Assembly (NCBI GenBank): GCA_017432325.1
Contig: JAFRJJ010000087.1
Location: forward strand, 1-62,260
Direction of reading: 5' to 3'
Source: Solobacterium sp.
GTDB taxonomy: Bacteria > Bacillota_I > Bacilli_A > Erysipelotrichales > Erysipelotrichaceae
DNA: 62,260 bases
Each line of letters opens with the position of its first letter. Positions within the stretch are counted from its first letter, which is position 1. Below are positions 33,215 to 43,100 of this stretch, in pieces. The notes under the pieces are model-generated. The model was not told the DNA's origin. It was given only the letters and a program-made list of their open reading frames with translations, and did not search any database. The position numbers and the translations under genes were made by a program.

Positions 33215-34981
33215 ATGAGCGAAACGATCAGCCGGAATTATCCGATGAAAGAACTGTTTTCCAGATTCGCGCCGTATCTGCTGAGATATAAAGGCATGCT
33301 GTTTCTGGACCTGCTGTGTGCGTCACTGACGACACTGTGTGATATTACCCTGCCGAGGATCATGAGCAGACTGACCAATACTGCCATGCTCGACCCGGCA
33401 GCCCTTACCGTCACAATGGTCAGAAACATGGCACTGCTGTACCTTGTCCTGCGCATCATCGACGCGGCTGCCTATTTCTATATGAGTTCACACGGTCATA
33501 TCATGGGCGTCTATATTGAAACGGATATGCGTACCGATGCCTTTGCCCATCTGGAACGGCTTGGCGGTACCTATTATTCCAACACCAAGATCGGCCAGAT
33601 CATGGGCAGGATCACCAGCGACCTGTTTGATGTGACGGAATTCGCTCATCACTGTCCGGAGGAATTCTTCATTGCGGCGATCAAGATCATCGTATCGTTC
33701 GTGATCCTGTGTCAGGCAAGCATCCTGCTGACAGTGATCGTGTTCGCCTGTGTTCCGTTCATGTTTATCGTATCGGTCCATATGAACATGCGTCTGAAAA
33801 AAGCATCCAAGGCACAGCGTGTACAGATCGGTGAACTGAATGCCCGCGTTGAAGACAGTCTGCTCGGTGAACGTGTCGTCAAAGCGTTCACGGCGGAAGA
33901 TTCCGAGATCAAAAAGTTCGGCGAGGACAATATCCGCTTCAAGCAGATCAAAACGAAGCGCTATTACGCAATGGCAGCCTTCCACATGTCCACCCGTCTG
34001 TTTGACGGTCTGATGTACCTGTGCGTCATCATTGCCGGCGGACTGTTCCTTGTGTACGGAAAGATCAATGCCGGAGAGCTCGTCGCCTATGTACTGTATG
34101 TCTCTACACTGATCGCCACGATCAGGAGGATCGTGGAATTCACCGAACAGTTCCAGCTCGGACTGACAGGCATTGAGCGTTTCCTTGAGATCATGGATAC
34201 GCCGATCCAGATTCAGGACAAGCCGGATGCCTCTGAACTGATCGTCAAAGGCGGATCGATCGAATTCGATGACGTTTCATTCGAATATCCCGATGACCAT
34301 AACCGTGTGCTCCATCATATCGACCTCATTATCAGACCGGGAGAGAATCTTGCACTGGTCGGTGAGAGCGGCGGCGGAAAGACGACATTATGTTCCCTGA
34401 TCCCCCGCTTCTATGACATCACGTCCGGTTCGCTCCGGATCGACGGTCAGGATGTCCGGGATGTCACATTGAAGAGCCTGCGTGAAAACATCGGTATCGT
34501 ACAGCAGGATGTCTACCTGTTCTCCGGTACGGTCGCGGAAAACATCGCATACGGCAAAAGCGACGCGACACGCGAAGAGATCATGGAAGCCGCAAAGCTT
34601 GCAGGTGCGGACACGTTCATCCGCCAGCTGCCGGACGGCTATGATTCCTATGTCGGTGAACGCGGAATCAAATTATCGGGCGGTCAGAAACAGCGTATCT
34701 CCATAGCCCGTGTCTTCTTGAAGAACCCGCCTATACTGCTGCTGGATGAAGCGACCAGCGCCCTTGACAATGAAAGTGAAGTAATGATCGAACAGAGCCT
34801 GGAAAAACTCTCTGAAGGCAGAACGACACTGACGATCGCGCACAGGCTGACTACCGTCAAGGACGCTGACAGGATCCTGGTGCTTGGCAAAGACGGTATC
34901 GAAGAAGAGGGAACCCACGAAGAACTCCTCAGCAAAAAAGGCACCTACTGGCGCCTCTGGAACGGTATCCTCGCGATCTGA
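33215..34981 (+). CDS. ABC exporter half-transporter (permease-ATPase fusion)
   Basis: A 588-residue ABCB-type exporter: six-helix transmembrane domain (about 20-320) and an ATPase domain (about 345-585) with GESGGGKTTL (Walker A), LSGGQKQR (signature), ILLLDEATSALD (Walker B) and the final H-loop TIAHRL. It acts as a homodimer, or a heterodimer with a partner not present here. Substrate unknown; relatives export lipids or drugs. CGGAGG precedes the ATG and TATAAT lies upstream. Single-gene unit. Confidence 0.9.
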   Translation: MSETISRNYPMKELFSRFAPYLLRYKGMLFLDLLCASLTTLCDITLPRIMSRLTNTAMLDPAALTVTMVRNMALLYLVLRIIDAAAYFYMSSHGHIMGVYIETDMRTDAFAHLERLGGTYYSNTKIGQIMGRITSDLFDVTEFAHHCPEEFFIAAIKIIVSFVILCQASILLTVIVFACVPFMFIVSVHMNMRLKKASKAQRVQIGELNARVEDSLLGERVVKAFTAEDSEIKKFGEDNIRFKQIKTKRYYAMAAFHMSTRLFDGLMYLCVIIAGGLFLVYGKINAGELVAYVLYVSTLIATIRRIVEFTEQFQLGLTGIERFLEIMDTPIQIQDKPDASELIVKGGSIEFDDVSFEYPDDHNRVLHHIDLIIRPGENLALVGESGGGKTTLCSLIPRFYDITSGSLRIDGQDVRDVTLKSLRENIGIVQQDVYLFSGTVAENIAYGKSDATREEIMEAAKLAGADTFIRQLPDGYDSYVGERGIKLSGGQKQRISIARVFLKNPPILLLDEATSALDNESEVMIEQSLEKLSEGRTTLTIAHRLTTVKDADRILVLGKDGIEEEGTHEELLSKKGTYWRLWNGILAI

Positions 34982-34999
34982 ATTCCAAATCAGTCTATT

Positions 35000-35029
35000 A
35001 AAAATGCAGATCAGCTGATCTGCATTTTT
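35000..35029. terminator. Perfect 30-bp palindromic bidirectional terminator
   Basis: AAAAATGCAGATCAG followed directly by its reverse complement, ending in TTTTT on both strands. It ends the ABC exporter and the convergent rny. Confidence 0.92.
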
Positions 35030-35046
35030 GTGTGCTTTGTCCGAAG

Positions 35047-36600
35047 TTACTGTGCGAGTTCCTGGACCCTGACTTCACGGATCAGAGTAACCTTGATCTG
35101 TCCCGGATATGTCAGTTCGTTCTGGATACGCTCCTTGATGTCATGAGCGACCTTTACCATGGACATGTCATCGATCTTGTCCGGCTGTACCAGGACTCTG
35201 ATCTCACGGCCTGCCTGGATCGCGTATGCCTTGTCGATGCCGTCATAACTCTGAGCGATCGTTTCAAGCTGTTCCAGACGTTCAATATAGTTTTCCATGG
35301 ATTCATATCTTGCGCCGGGTCTTGCGGCAGACAGTGTATCTGCAGCAGCGACCAGCTCAGCAATGATATCCGAAGCCATTACATCACCATGGTGTGATTC
35401 GATCGAGTTGACGACGATCGAGTTCTCACCGTATTTTTTGGCAACCTTCGCGCCAAGGTCAACGTGCGAGCCTTCCTGTTCAAAGTCGATCGCTTTGCCG
35501 ATGTCATGCAGCAGTCCTGCACGCTTCGCCAGGCTCTGGTTCAGTCCGAGCTCTGCAGCCATGATGCCTGTGAACACTGCCACTTCCATGGAGTGTTCCA
35601 GTACGTTCTGACCGTAGCTGTAACGGAAGCGCAGTCTTCCGAGGAGTTTGACCAGTTCTTTGTTCATACGTCCGATGCTGAGCTTGAAGATCGCCTCTTC
35701 ACCGATCCTCTGAACGGTCTCGTCCATTTCCTTCGTTACTTTCGCAACGACATCTTCGATCCTTCCCGGCTGGATCCTGCCGTCTTTCATCAATGTCTCC
35801 AGTGACTGCCTTGCGATCTCACGGCGGATCGGGTCAAAGCAGGAAACAGTGATCACATCCGGTGTATCATCAATGATCAGGTCAACACCTGTCGCCTGTT
35901 CGATCGCCTTAATGTTTCTGCCTTCACGTCCGATGATCCTGCCCTTCATGTCTTCACTGGGCAGTGTGACGACGGATACTGTGCGTTCGATCGTTTCGTC
36001 CTGGGAATAGCGCTGGATCGCTGTTGCGATAATGTTTCTGGCATTCTGAGCTGCTTTTTCCTGAGCAATCTCATCCTGCTCGTGCAGATATTCACCGATA
36101 TCCTTTTCGCATTTCTTTGCGACAGCATCCATCAGCTGTTTTTTAGCGTCTTCCTGACTCAGTTTGGCTACATTTTCCAGAACTGTCATCTGTTCATTGA
36201 TCTTACTCTGCAATTCAGCCTGCATCTTGTCGATGTTGGCAAGCTCATCTTCAACAGTCTTTGTCTTCTGTTCCAGTTTTTTCTCTTTCGAGTTGAGGTT
36301 TTCTTCTCTGAAATTCAAACTGTCTTCGCGACGCAAAAGCTTGTTCTCGGTCTGCTGGATCTTGTTTCTCTGACCCTTCAGTTCCCGTTCAGCTCTTTCT
36401 TTCATCTCATAGACTTGTTGTTTACCGTCAAGTTCTGCCTGACGTACAATGTTCTCTGCTTTGGCGTTAGATTCTTCCAGAATCGTCTGGGCCTGCAGCT
36501 TTGCGCGGTCCAGACCGGCACTGCTTGCCATCTTCATGATGACGATGCCGATCACGATGCCAACAACACCGGCAAGAATGGCGGCAAGTATAGGACTCAT
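35047..36600 (-). CDS. rny: Ribonuclease Y
   Basis: A 517-residue membrane-anchored endoribonuclease that starts mRNA decay. N-terminal membrane helix (about 4-24), long coiled coil (about 30-190), KH domain with GRIIGREGRNIKAIEQATG, HD domain with LLHDIGKA and ESHHGDV, then the conserved C-terminal region. The ATG at 36600 is preferred because GGAGG lies upstream; an earlier ATG at 36621 overlaps that site. With the RNase J paralogue it shows a Bacillus-type RNA decay machinery. recA lies upstream behind its own terminator. Confidence 0.97.
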   Translation of the reverse strand: MSPILAAILAGVVGIVIGIVIMKMASSAGLDRAKLQAQTILEESNAKAENIVRQAELDGKQQVYEMKERAERELKGQRNKIQQTENKLLRREDSLNFREENLNSKEKKLEQKTKTVEDELANIDKMQAELQSKINEQMTVLENVAKLSQEDAKKQLMDAVAKKCEKDIGEYLHEQDEIAQEKAAQNARNIIATAIQRYSQDETIERTVSVVTLPSEDMKGRIIGREGRNIKAIEQATGVDLIIDDTPDVITVSCFDPIRREIARQSLETLMKDGRIQPGRIEDVVAKVTKEMDETVQRIGEEAIFKLSIGRMNKELVKLLGRLRFRYSYGQNVLEHSMEVAVFTGIMAAELGLNQSLAKRAGLLHDIGKAIDFEQEGSHVDLGAKVAKKYGENSIVVNSIESHHGDVMASDIIAELVAAADTLSAARPGARYESMENYIERLEQLETIAQSYDGIDKAYAIQAGREIRVLVQPDKIDDMSMVKVAHDIKERIQNELTYPGQIKVTLIREVRVQELAQ

Positions 36601-36763
36601 ACTTATTTTTCCTCCATTCAATTGTTGTGAAGAGATAAACTCTCCTCATAATTATATCTTAAACACATTTTTTCACAAGAAAAACCGAATTTTTCACATA
36701 TTTAGTGACTTTCAGTCTGAAAATACAGGAAAAACAGATCGATCACACTGTTATCTTTATTGT

Positions 36764-36798
36764 TAAAAAAACAGTACACGCATTTTAACGTGTACTGT
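36764..36798 (-). terminator. Terminator after recA
   Basis: Reverse-strand 10-bp stem ACAGTACACG / CGTGTACTGT with an 8-base loop and seven T. Confidence 0.9.
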
Positions 36799-36812
36799 GC
36801 AGTATATCAGAT

Positions 36813-37859
36813 CTATGCCTGCTCTTCTGCCGGTACTTCCGGTTTCTGCGGGAACAGTTTTTCTTTGACTGCCGCTGTAAGCTCTGCATCCATTTCCGGA
36901 TGATTCTTCACATATTCACGGACATTCATGAAGCCTTGTCCGATCTTCTCTCCTTTATAGGAGAACCATGCGCCGGACTTATCGATGATCTCGTTTTCAA
37001 CTGCGAGGTTGATCACTTCATCGATATGTGCGATGCCCTCACCGTAGATCATATTGACCTGGGCTGTCTTGAATGGAGGAGCTACCTTGTTCTTGACGAC
37101 CTTGATCTTCACGATATTGCCGATCGGCTCACTGCCGTTTTTCAGCGTTTCAGCCCTGCGGACATCCAGTCTTACGGAAGCGTAGAACTTCAGGGCACGT
37201 CCGCCTGGTGTTGTCTCGGGGTTGCCGAACATAACACCTACCTTTTCACGGAGCTGGTTGATAAAGATCGCCGTGCAGTTGGAACGGTTCATGACGCCAG
37301 CAAGCTTACGCATAGCCTTGGACATCAGTCTGGCCTGCAGACCGATCGATGAGTCACCCATTTCACCGTCCAGTTCCGCCTGCGGTACAAGCGCTGCGAC
37401 GGAGTCGATGACGACCAGATCGATCGCGCCTGACCTGATCAGGACTTCCGTGATCTCCAGTGCCTGTTCACCCGAATCAGGCTGGGAAAGGATCAGTTCA
37501 TCGATATCGACACCGAGGTTTTTCGCATACAGCGGATCGATCGCATTCTCAGCGTCGATGAATGCGCATCTGCCGCCCTGTTTCTGACATTCCGCAATGG
37601 CATGCAAAGCGAGCGTTGTCTTACCGGAGGATTCCGGTCCGTAGATCTCAATGATCCTGCCTTTGGGATATCCGCCAATACCCAGCGCCGCGTCCAGTGA
37701 CAGCGATCCGGAGGAAATAGCGTCAACGGATACATCCGCCCTGTCTCCCAGGCGCATGATGCTTCCTTTTCCGTATTCCTTCTCTATTGCTTTCAGTGCA
37801 TCCTGAAGCAGCTGATCTTTTTTATCCTGTTCACTCAGGACTGTCTTTTCTTTTGCCAT
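36813..37859 (-). CDS. recA: Recombinase RecA
   Basis: A 348-residue strand-exchange ATPase. [13 protein letters not shown] (Walker A) lies near residue 70; [10 protein letters not shown] (usually AEHALD) near 100; [10 protein letters not shown] (Walker B) near 145; loop L1/L2 region [19 protein letters not shown] and FINQLREK. Acidic C-terminus present. GAAGGAG precedes the ATG. I looked for a Gram-positive LexA box upstream and found only an imperfect GAAC-N5-GTT, so SOS control is not demonstrated. pgsA precedes it, as in other Firmicutes. Confidence 0.97.
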   Translation of the reverse strand: MAKEKTVLSEQDKKDQLLQDALKAIEKEYGKGSIMRLGDRADVSVDAISSGSLSLDAALGIGGYPKGRIIEIYGPESSGKTTLALHAIAECQKQGGRCAFIDAENAIDPLYAKNLGVDIDELILSQPDSGEQALEITEVLIRSGAIDLVVIDSVAALVPQAELDGEMGDSSIGLQARLMSKAMRKLAGVMNRSNCTAIFINQLREKVGVMFGNPETTPGGRALKFYASVRLDVRRAETLKNGSEPIGNIVKIKVVKNKVAPPFKTAQVNMIYGEGIAHIDEVINLAVENEIIDKSGAWFSYKGEKIGQGFMNVREYVKNHPEMDAELTAAVKEKLFPQKPEVPAEEQA

Positions 37860-37909
37860 ATACAGTCATTCTCCTTCGATATAATATTCGCTGCCAACGG
37901 TCAGTTCCC

Positions 37910-38503
37910 TTATTTGCTTTCCAGAATATCGTCTTTCAGCTGTGAGAAATATGAGATGCCGCTTGCAAGTGATACGAATGCGGAGAACCAGAGCAGCAGT
38001 TCGCTGACCGGGAGTCCCCACAGTTCAAACGGAAGATTGTTCAGCAGGATCAGCGCGATGGTGCACATCTGCAGGACCGTCTTCAGTTTTCCGAGCATCT
38101 GGGCTGAAACGACTTTTCCGTTGCTTGCCGCCAGCATACGGCATCCGTCCACGACGATGTCACGGCAGACCATGATGATGACCGGAACGACAGGAATGAT
38201 CCCTCTGGAAATAAACAGCAGGAACATCGTTGTCGTCAGCATCTTGTCAGCGATCGGATCGGCGAATTTGCCGAACGTCGTCTGCAGGTTCCTGCTGCGG
38301 GCAATGTGTCCGTCCAGGAAGTCCGTAAATGCCGCGATCAGGTAAATGGCCAGCACGATGAAATTGATGATGGATATATTTACGGAATCGAAGGTAAAAA
38401 TACGGGGTTCAATTCCGGCCTGTGCGTACGGGAATATGTAGACCAGTACGACTACCGGCACCAGTATGATCCTTAATACTGTCAATCGATTCGGAAGATT
38501 CAT
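37910..38503 (-). CDS. pgsA: CDP-diacylglycerol-glycerol-3-phosphate 3-phosphatidyltransferase
   Basis: A 197-residue membrane enzyme that makes phosphatidylglycerol phosphate. The CDP-alcohol phosphotransferase motif is visible as DGHIAR ... G ... FADPIADK near residues 62-84 (D-G-x2-A-R-xn-G-x3-D-x3-D), with about five hydrophobic helices. The start at 38503 follows AAAGGAG; the eight extra upstream codons are not used. It is 50 bp upstream of recA, in the same direction, as in Bacillus. Confidence 0.92.
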   Translation of the reverse strand: MNLPNRLTVLRIILVPVVVLVYIFPYAQAGIEPRIFTFDSVNISIINFIVLAIYLIAAFTDFLDGHIARSRNLQTTFGKFADPIADKMLTTTMFLLFISRGIIPVVPVIIMVCRDIVVDGCRMLAASNGKVVSAQMLGKLKTVLQMCTIALILLNNLPFELWGLPVSELLLWFSAFVSLASGISYFSQLKDDILESK

Positions 38504-38698
38504 ATAAACACTCCTTTTTTTATTCAATCGCTAGTATAACACATCCGATGCCGTTCCATACATCTGAAGATTCAATTGTTTCAGCCTCAAACAGCTGTGA
38601 ATAATATAGCATGTTGTTGCGGTGATTGCAAGTTTATGCAACTTCAGACGATACAGGTACGGTGATCTGTTTCGCTGACACCCTTTTTCGTGTCAAAG

Positions 38699-38733
38699 CA
38701 AAAAAGAAAGAGAAGACTTTTGCAAGCCTTCTC
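38699..38733 (-). terminator. Terminator after rnpB
   Basis: Reverse-strand hairpin 38733-38710 (GAGAAG ... CTTCTC) followed by TTTCTTTTTTG. Confidence 0.85.
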
Positions 38734-38734
38734 C

Positions 38735-39095
38735 TGAACAGGCACACTCGGTAAGCCATGTTCTGTCTGTCCGTAAACGGACATGGCAGCCATTTATCTG
38801 AGCTTCCGCCCCCTCCCTCGGCTTCATTTCGCTTTGGGAGATTCTCCTACCAAATTTGGATTTCTCGCTTGAGGGGTTTATCGCGTTCCACCCGGCGGGT
38901 TTCCCTGCCGGCTCCGTCACTGTGACACATTATGGACGTAGACCATGGACAATGTCTTTAGGTTTCCGTTCCGCCGTCAGCTTACGCTGCCTGGCCTTAT
39001 TGATTGGACCAGCACAATCACTACCGCCGTCGCAGGCGGTGCGAGCATGGACTTTCCTCTGGTTTCCCAGCGGCTGCCTCAAGATGGCCTGTTAT
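38735..39095 (-). ncRNA. rnpB: RNase P RNA
   Basis: The catalytic RNA of RNase P, which matures tRNA 5' ends. The hallmark GAGGAAAGTCCATGCTCGC (conserved region I) is read on the reverse strand at about 39055-39037, and the 3' conserved region ACAGAACATGGCTTA lies near 38770-38755. The ends pair as P1: AACAGGC (39093-39087) with GCCTGTT (38743-38737). About 360 nt; subtype not assigned. The 5' end overlaps the gpsB stop codon, and a terminator follows. Open frames across this stretch are shadows. Exact ends are estimated from the P1 pairing. Confidence 0.93.
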
Positions 39096-39427
39096 TTCTT
39101 CTGTTCGAACACCTGTTCTTCCAGCCGTGATAATCTTTTCAGAATATCAATATTCGCCTGGCCCTGCATACTCGGGCTGTTTTCAGCCTGTACCTTCGTA
39201 CGCCCTTCCAGTTCGATCAGCTTTGCTCTTAGGGTAGCATTCGTTCTTTCAAGCTCTCCGTTTTTTTCCATCAGATCCGCGCATGTCTGCTGGAACATCT
39301 GGTAATCCTGGATCACAAGATCAAGAAATGCATCTACTTCTGTTGCGTTGTATCCTTTGAAATCAACATTGAACTCTTTATCAAGAATCGCCTGAATATC
39401 AAGATTTGCTTTCACTGCCATATTCAC
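39092..39427 (-). CDS. gpsB: Cell-cycle protein GpsB
   Basis: A 111-residue DivIVA-like coiled-coil protein that guides penicillin-binding proteins between elongation and division. The N-terminal lipid-binding domain is clear: DKEFNVDFKGYNATEVDAFLD, followed by a coiled coil (about 40-75) and a short C-terminal helix. Two starts are possible, GTG at 39427 (AGGGGG five bases away, better spacing) or ATG at 39421. Directly followed by rnpB and divergent from recU-PBP1A, the same arrangement as in Bacillus; GpsB is known to bind PBP1, whose gene is across the divergent promoter. Confidence 0.95.
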   Translation of the reverse strand: MNMAVKANLDIQAILDKEFNVDFKGYNATEVDAFLDLVIQDYQMFQQTCADLMEKNGELERTNATLRAKLIELEGRTKVQAENSPSMQGQANIDILKRLSRLEEQVFEQKK

Positions 39428-39441
39428 TGCTTCCCCCTAAT

Positions 39442-39470
39442 ATATTAATTAAAGCAGGATTGGAGATCAA
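39442..39470 (-). promoter_or_regulatory. Promoter of gpsB (and probably rnpB)
   Basis: TTGATC (39470-39465), 17-bp spacer, TAATAT (39447-39442) on the reverse strand, just before the gpsB ribosome-binding site. On the other strand a TATAAT at 39506-39511 may serve recU. Confidence 0.5.
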
Positions 39471-39533
39471 AATCAACTGCACTTCCTTATTTAAGTGAAG
39501 ACAGTTATAATAACGTGGTGAGGTTATGAGGTC

Positions 39534-40115
39534 GTGAACTATCCAAACGGAAAGAAGAATACATTTGTCCATGAAAAGACTTCTGCGGCTCACCGCGGCA
39601 TGGAACTGGAAAAAGAGATCAACATGACCAACAGCAGATATCTGGCTGATGATACTGCTGTGATTCACAAAAAGCCTACCCCAGTTACGATCGTTAAGGT
39701 AGATTATCCGATGCGCTCTGCGGCCAAGATCACCGAAGCGTATTTCAAACTGCCCAGTACGACGGACTATAACGGGATCTACAAAGGAAAATACATTGAT
39801 TTCGAGGCTAAGGAATGTGCTTCGAAAACATCTTTTCCGATCAAATCCATCCACCAGCACCAGATGGTCCATCTGGATGCGGTAGCCAGACACGGCGCGA
39901 TCGCATTTGTCATCGTACGTTTTACCAATCTGGATGAAACATATTATGTCAATGCAGGCGATATGACCGGGTATGTGCGGAATACCGACCGCAGTTCCAT
40001 TCCTTATGAATGGTTCCGGGAACACGGTATCCTCATCCCGTACAACTATATCAAGCCCGTCGATTATCTGAAGATCGTGGATGAGCTTTATTTTAAGGAG
40101 ACTGTCAATGAGTGA
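39534..40115 (+). CDS. recU: Holliday junction resolvase RecU
   Basis: A 193-residue resolvase of Gram-positives. Catalytic core motifs: NRGM-like HRGMELEKEIN, VIHKKPTPV, STTDYNGIYKGKYIDFEAKE (D and ExK metal/catalytic residues) and HQHQMVHL. The start is GTG at 39534, where MNYPNGK matches the family start; GTGAGG lies upstream. It cleaves four-way junctions and modulates RecA. The stop overlaps the PBP1A start, and the pair recU-PBP1A is conserved in Bacillota. Confidence 0.95.
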   Translation: MNYPNGKKNTFVHEKTSAAHRGMELEKEINMTNSRYLADDTAVIHKKPTPVTIVKVDYPMRSAAKITEAYFKLPSTTDYNGIYKGKYIDFEAKECASKTSFPIKSIHQHQMVHLDAVARHGAIAFVIVRFTNLDETYYVNAGDMTGYVRNTDRSSIPYEWFREHGILIPYNYIKPVDYLKIVDELYFKETVNE

Positions 40116-43100
40116 AACTCCAAGACCGGATGAAATGAATATTATCCCGGAAGATATAAAAGAGAATGCGGAAGGAACCGTGCAGCCCCCTGCTGTTCCG
40201 GCAGAGACTGCCGGTCATGCTGAAGAGACTGTTCAGCCCCCGGCAGTACCGGCAGAGTCAGAAACTGCCAGAACAGATACGGACACCGGTGCGCCTGCTG
40301 AGGAGAAAGCAGAGACAGAACAGCCTGCCCTTCCGCCTGCCAAAGAGAAAGAACAGAAGGCATCGCTGAAAAACGGTGTCATCAGAATCAGGAAAACGAT
40401 CAGACGAATGAAGAAGAAAGCAGCAGCCCGCAGCGCTTCCAAAGCTGCCGGCAAAGCGGAGGTAAAGCCTGACAGCAAGACCGCCGCAAAAGCCGAGCCG
40501 AAGAAGACCGCGGCGAAAACAACAGAAAAGACGGCGGCGAAAGCAGCAGAAAAAGCCGCACCGAAAACAACGGAAAAGACTGCAGCGAAAACTGCAGCTG
40601 ATACAGCCTCAAAGACTGCCCCGAAGAAAACGACCGGTACTTCACGTCCCGGTACAAGAAAGAGAAAGAAGAAGCTGAAGGTATACAACCTCCTGACGAT
40701 GATCGTCATCTTCTTCCTGATCCTCGAGGTCATTGCCGGTGCTGCCGGCGGTGCGCTCATCAGCAGGATGCTGGAAGAAAAGCCGACCCTGATCGTTGAT
40801 GATTTCTTCTCACCGGAATCTTCGCATGTCTATGACATGAACGGCACGCTGATCGCGGATGTCGGCACCCAGCTGCGTGAGAACGTGTCTTACAACGAGC
40901 TGTCCGAAGCGGTCATCGATGCCTTCCTGGCAACCGAGGATTCCCGCTACTTCGACCATGACGGCTTCGATATATCACGTTTTACCAAGTCGGCATTTAC
41001 GACTGTCAAGAACATCCTGCTGGGCAGCAGTGCCCGTCAGGGCGGTTCCACATTCACGATGCAGCTGGTCAAGCTGACCTACTGGCAGAATGAAGAAGCA
41101 GGCATTGCGAGATCAAAGGATATTGAATACAAGATCCAGCAGATCGCACTTGCCAGGGAACTGGAAAAGGAAACAGACAAAAAATCGATCCTCGAGCTTT
41201 ACCTGAACAAGCTGAACTTCGGCGGTACAGGCAATATCCGAGGGATCGAGATGGCGAGCCAGTACTATTACGGCAAGTCGGCAGGAGAACTGAACCTGGC
41301 GGAAGCAGCGATGCTTGCCGGAGTCATCAACTCCCCTTACTATTACGACCCGCATAACTTCCTGGACTATGCGACAGCGCGCAGAAACACCGTTCTGTCA
41401 CTGATGCTGAGGCACGGATATATCACGAAGCCTGAATACAACCTCGCTGTGAACATCAAGGTCGAGGATACGCTTGTCGATCCTTCATCCAGACGTTCGG
41501 GCGGTACGGGCGGATATGCATATCAGTCCTATATCGATACGGCGATCCGGGAAGCGGAAAAGATCACGGGACAGGACCCCTATTCCGTGGCCATGGAGAT
41601 CTATACCTATATGGATCCGGATGTACAGACAGTCATGGATAATATCCAGGCAGGATACTATGAGGATGTCTGGTTCCCGGATGACCTGATGGAAGTCGGC
41701 ATGATCTCGGAAGACAACCATACCGGTGCGATCGTAGCGATCGGCGGCGGCCGTAACTACGGGCGCGGCGGAAGTATGCTGCTGAACCATGCCACAAGCC
41801 AGTACAAGCAGCCGGGCTCCAGCGTCAAACCGATCCTGGACTATGCCCTGGCATTCGAATACCTCGGATGGGCAACGAGCCATGTTGTAACTGACAGGCC
41901 GCTGATGTACGAGGGAACCAATATCATCGTAAAGAACGCGAGCGGTTCATACGGCGGCCAGATGACACTGGACTACGCGGTAGGAAACTCGCTGAACACC
42001 CCTGCGATCCAGACGCTGCAGGAAGTCATCAACAAAGCCGGATGGCAGACAGTCGTCAATTACATCATGGCGCTGGGATTCTCACAGATCACCGAGGACA
42101 GCTTCGATATCGGCTTCGCGATCGGCGGTTCCAACCTGGTCGTTTCCTGTGAGGAGCTGATGGCGGCGCACGCGATCCTGATGAACGGCGGTTACTACAT
42201 CGAGCCTCATACGATCCGGCGGATCGAATTCCGCAGCGGACTGTATGAACCGATCGAACCGTATTACGAACCTTCCCAGGTGCTTACGGAACAGGCCGCA
42301 TATCTTGCGGCGCACCTGATGTACAGATGCGTCTATGGACCGTATTACAACTACATGCAGCTGCTGCAGAGAGATTATCCGGTCTACGCAAAGACAGGTA
42401 CGACCGACTGGGGTGATGAAGGCCTGGAATACAATATCCCTTCCGGTGTTGCGAAAGATAAGTGGATGGTCTCGGAAACATCGAAGTATACGACCGCTGT
42501 ATGGGTCGGTTATGAAAAAGGTGAAAAAGACGCCAATACATACTTCAGCGATGAGAAACAGAAAGCCAATATCCCAGGTTATATCTCCAACCATATCCTG
42601 AGTGCCCTCACGGATGACATCCATCCGGAAGCCATCCCGAGACCTGACGGTATATCGGACATCCAGCATATCCTGGGTACATTCCCCTATGCGGCAGTCA
42701 CCCAGGGCATGCCGGCCAATCTGATCGCTTACGGTATGATCAAGTCAGAGTATTACAACCTTGTCCAGCCGAACGAAGGCTCGCTGGCAACCATCTATAA
42801 CTTCAATGTCATACAGGAATCCGCGGATACGCTGACCCTGTCATGGCCGGCTTATCCTGATCCGGAAAAGCTGGAAGATGCCGGCAGTACGATGGATATC
42901 AGCCTGTATGACGCATACGGCAACATGCTCGTTGAGGCATACGGCAACAGACTGTTCGATTACAGCTGGATCTATGGTCCGGTACGCTACAAAGCAACAC
43001 TCACCCAGAACGGTCAGGTCGTCGGCCAGATCAGCAGTGACAGTGAAACAACAACGGAGAATGTCAACCTGCTGCCGGGCATCGAAACACAGGCATGCGG

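Noticed and set aside
37880..37905. Possible LexA (SOS) box upstream of recA
   Set aside because: Only GAAC-N5-GTT is seen; the Gram-positive consensus needs GAAC-N4-GTTC, so it is not supported.
38693..39305. Open frames on both strands in the rnpB region
   Set aside because: The RNase P RNA signature covers this stretch; the frames show no protein family and vary with RNA structure constraints.
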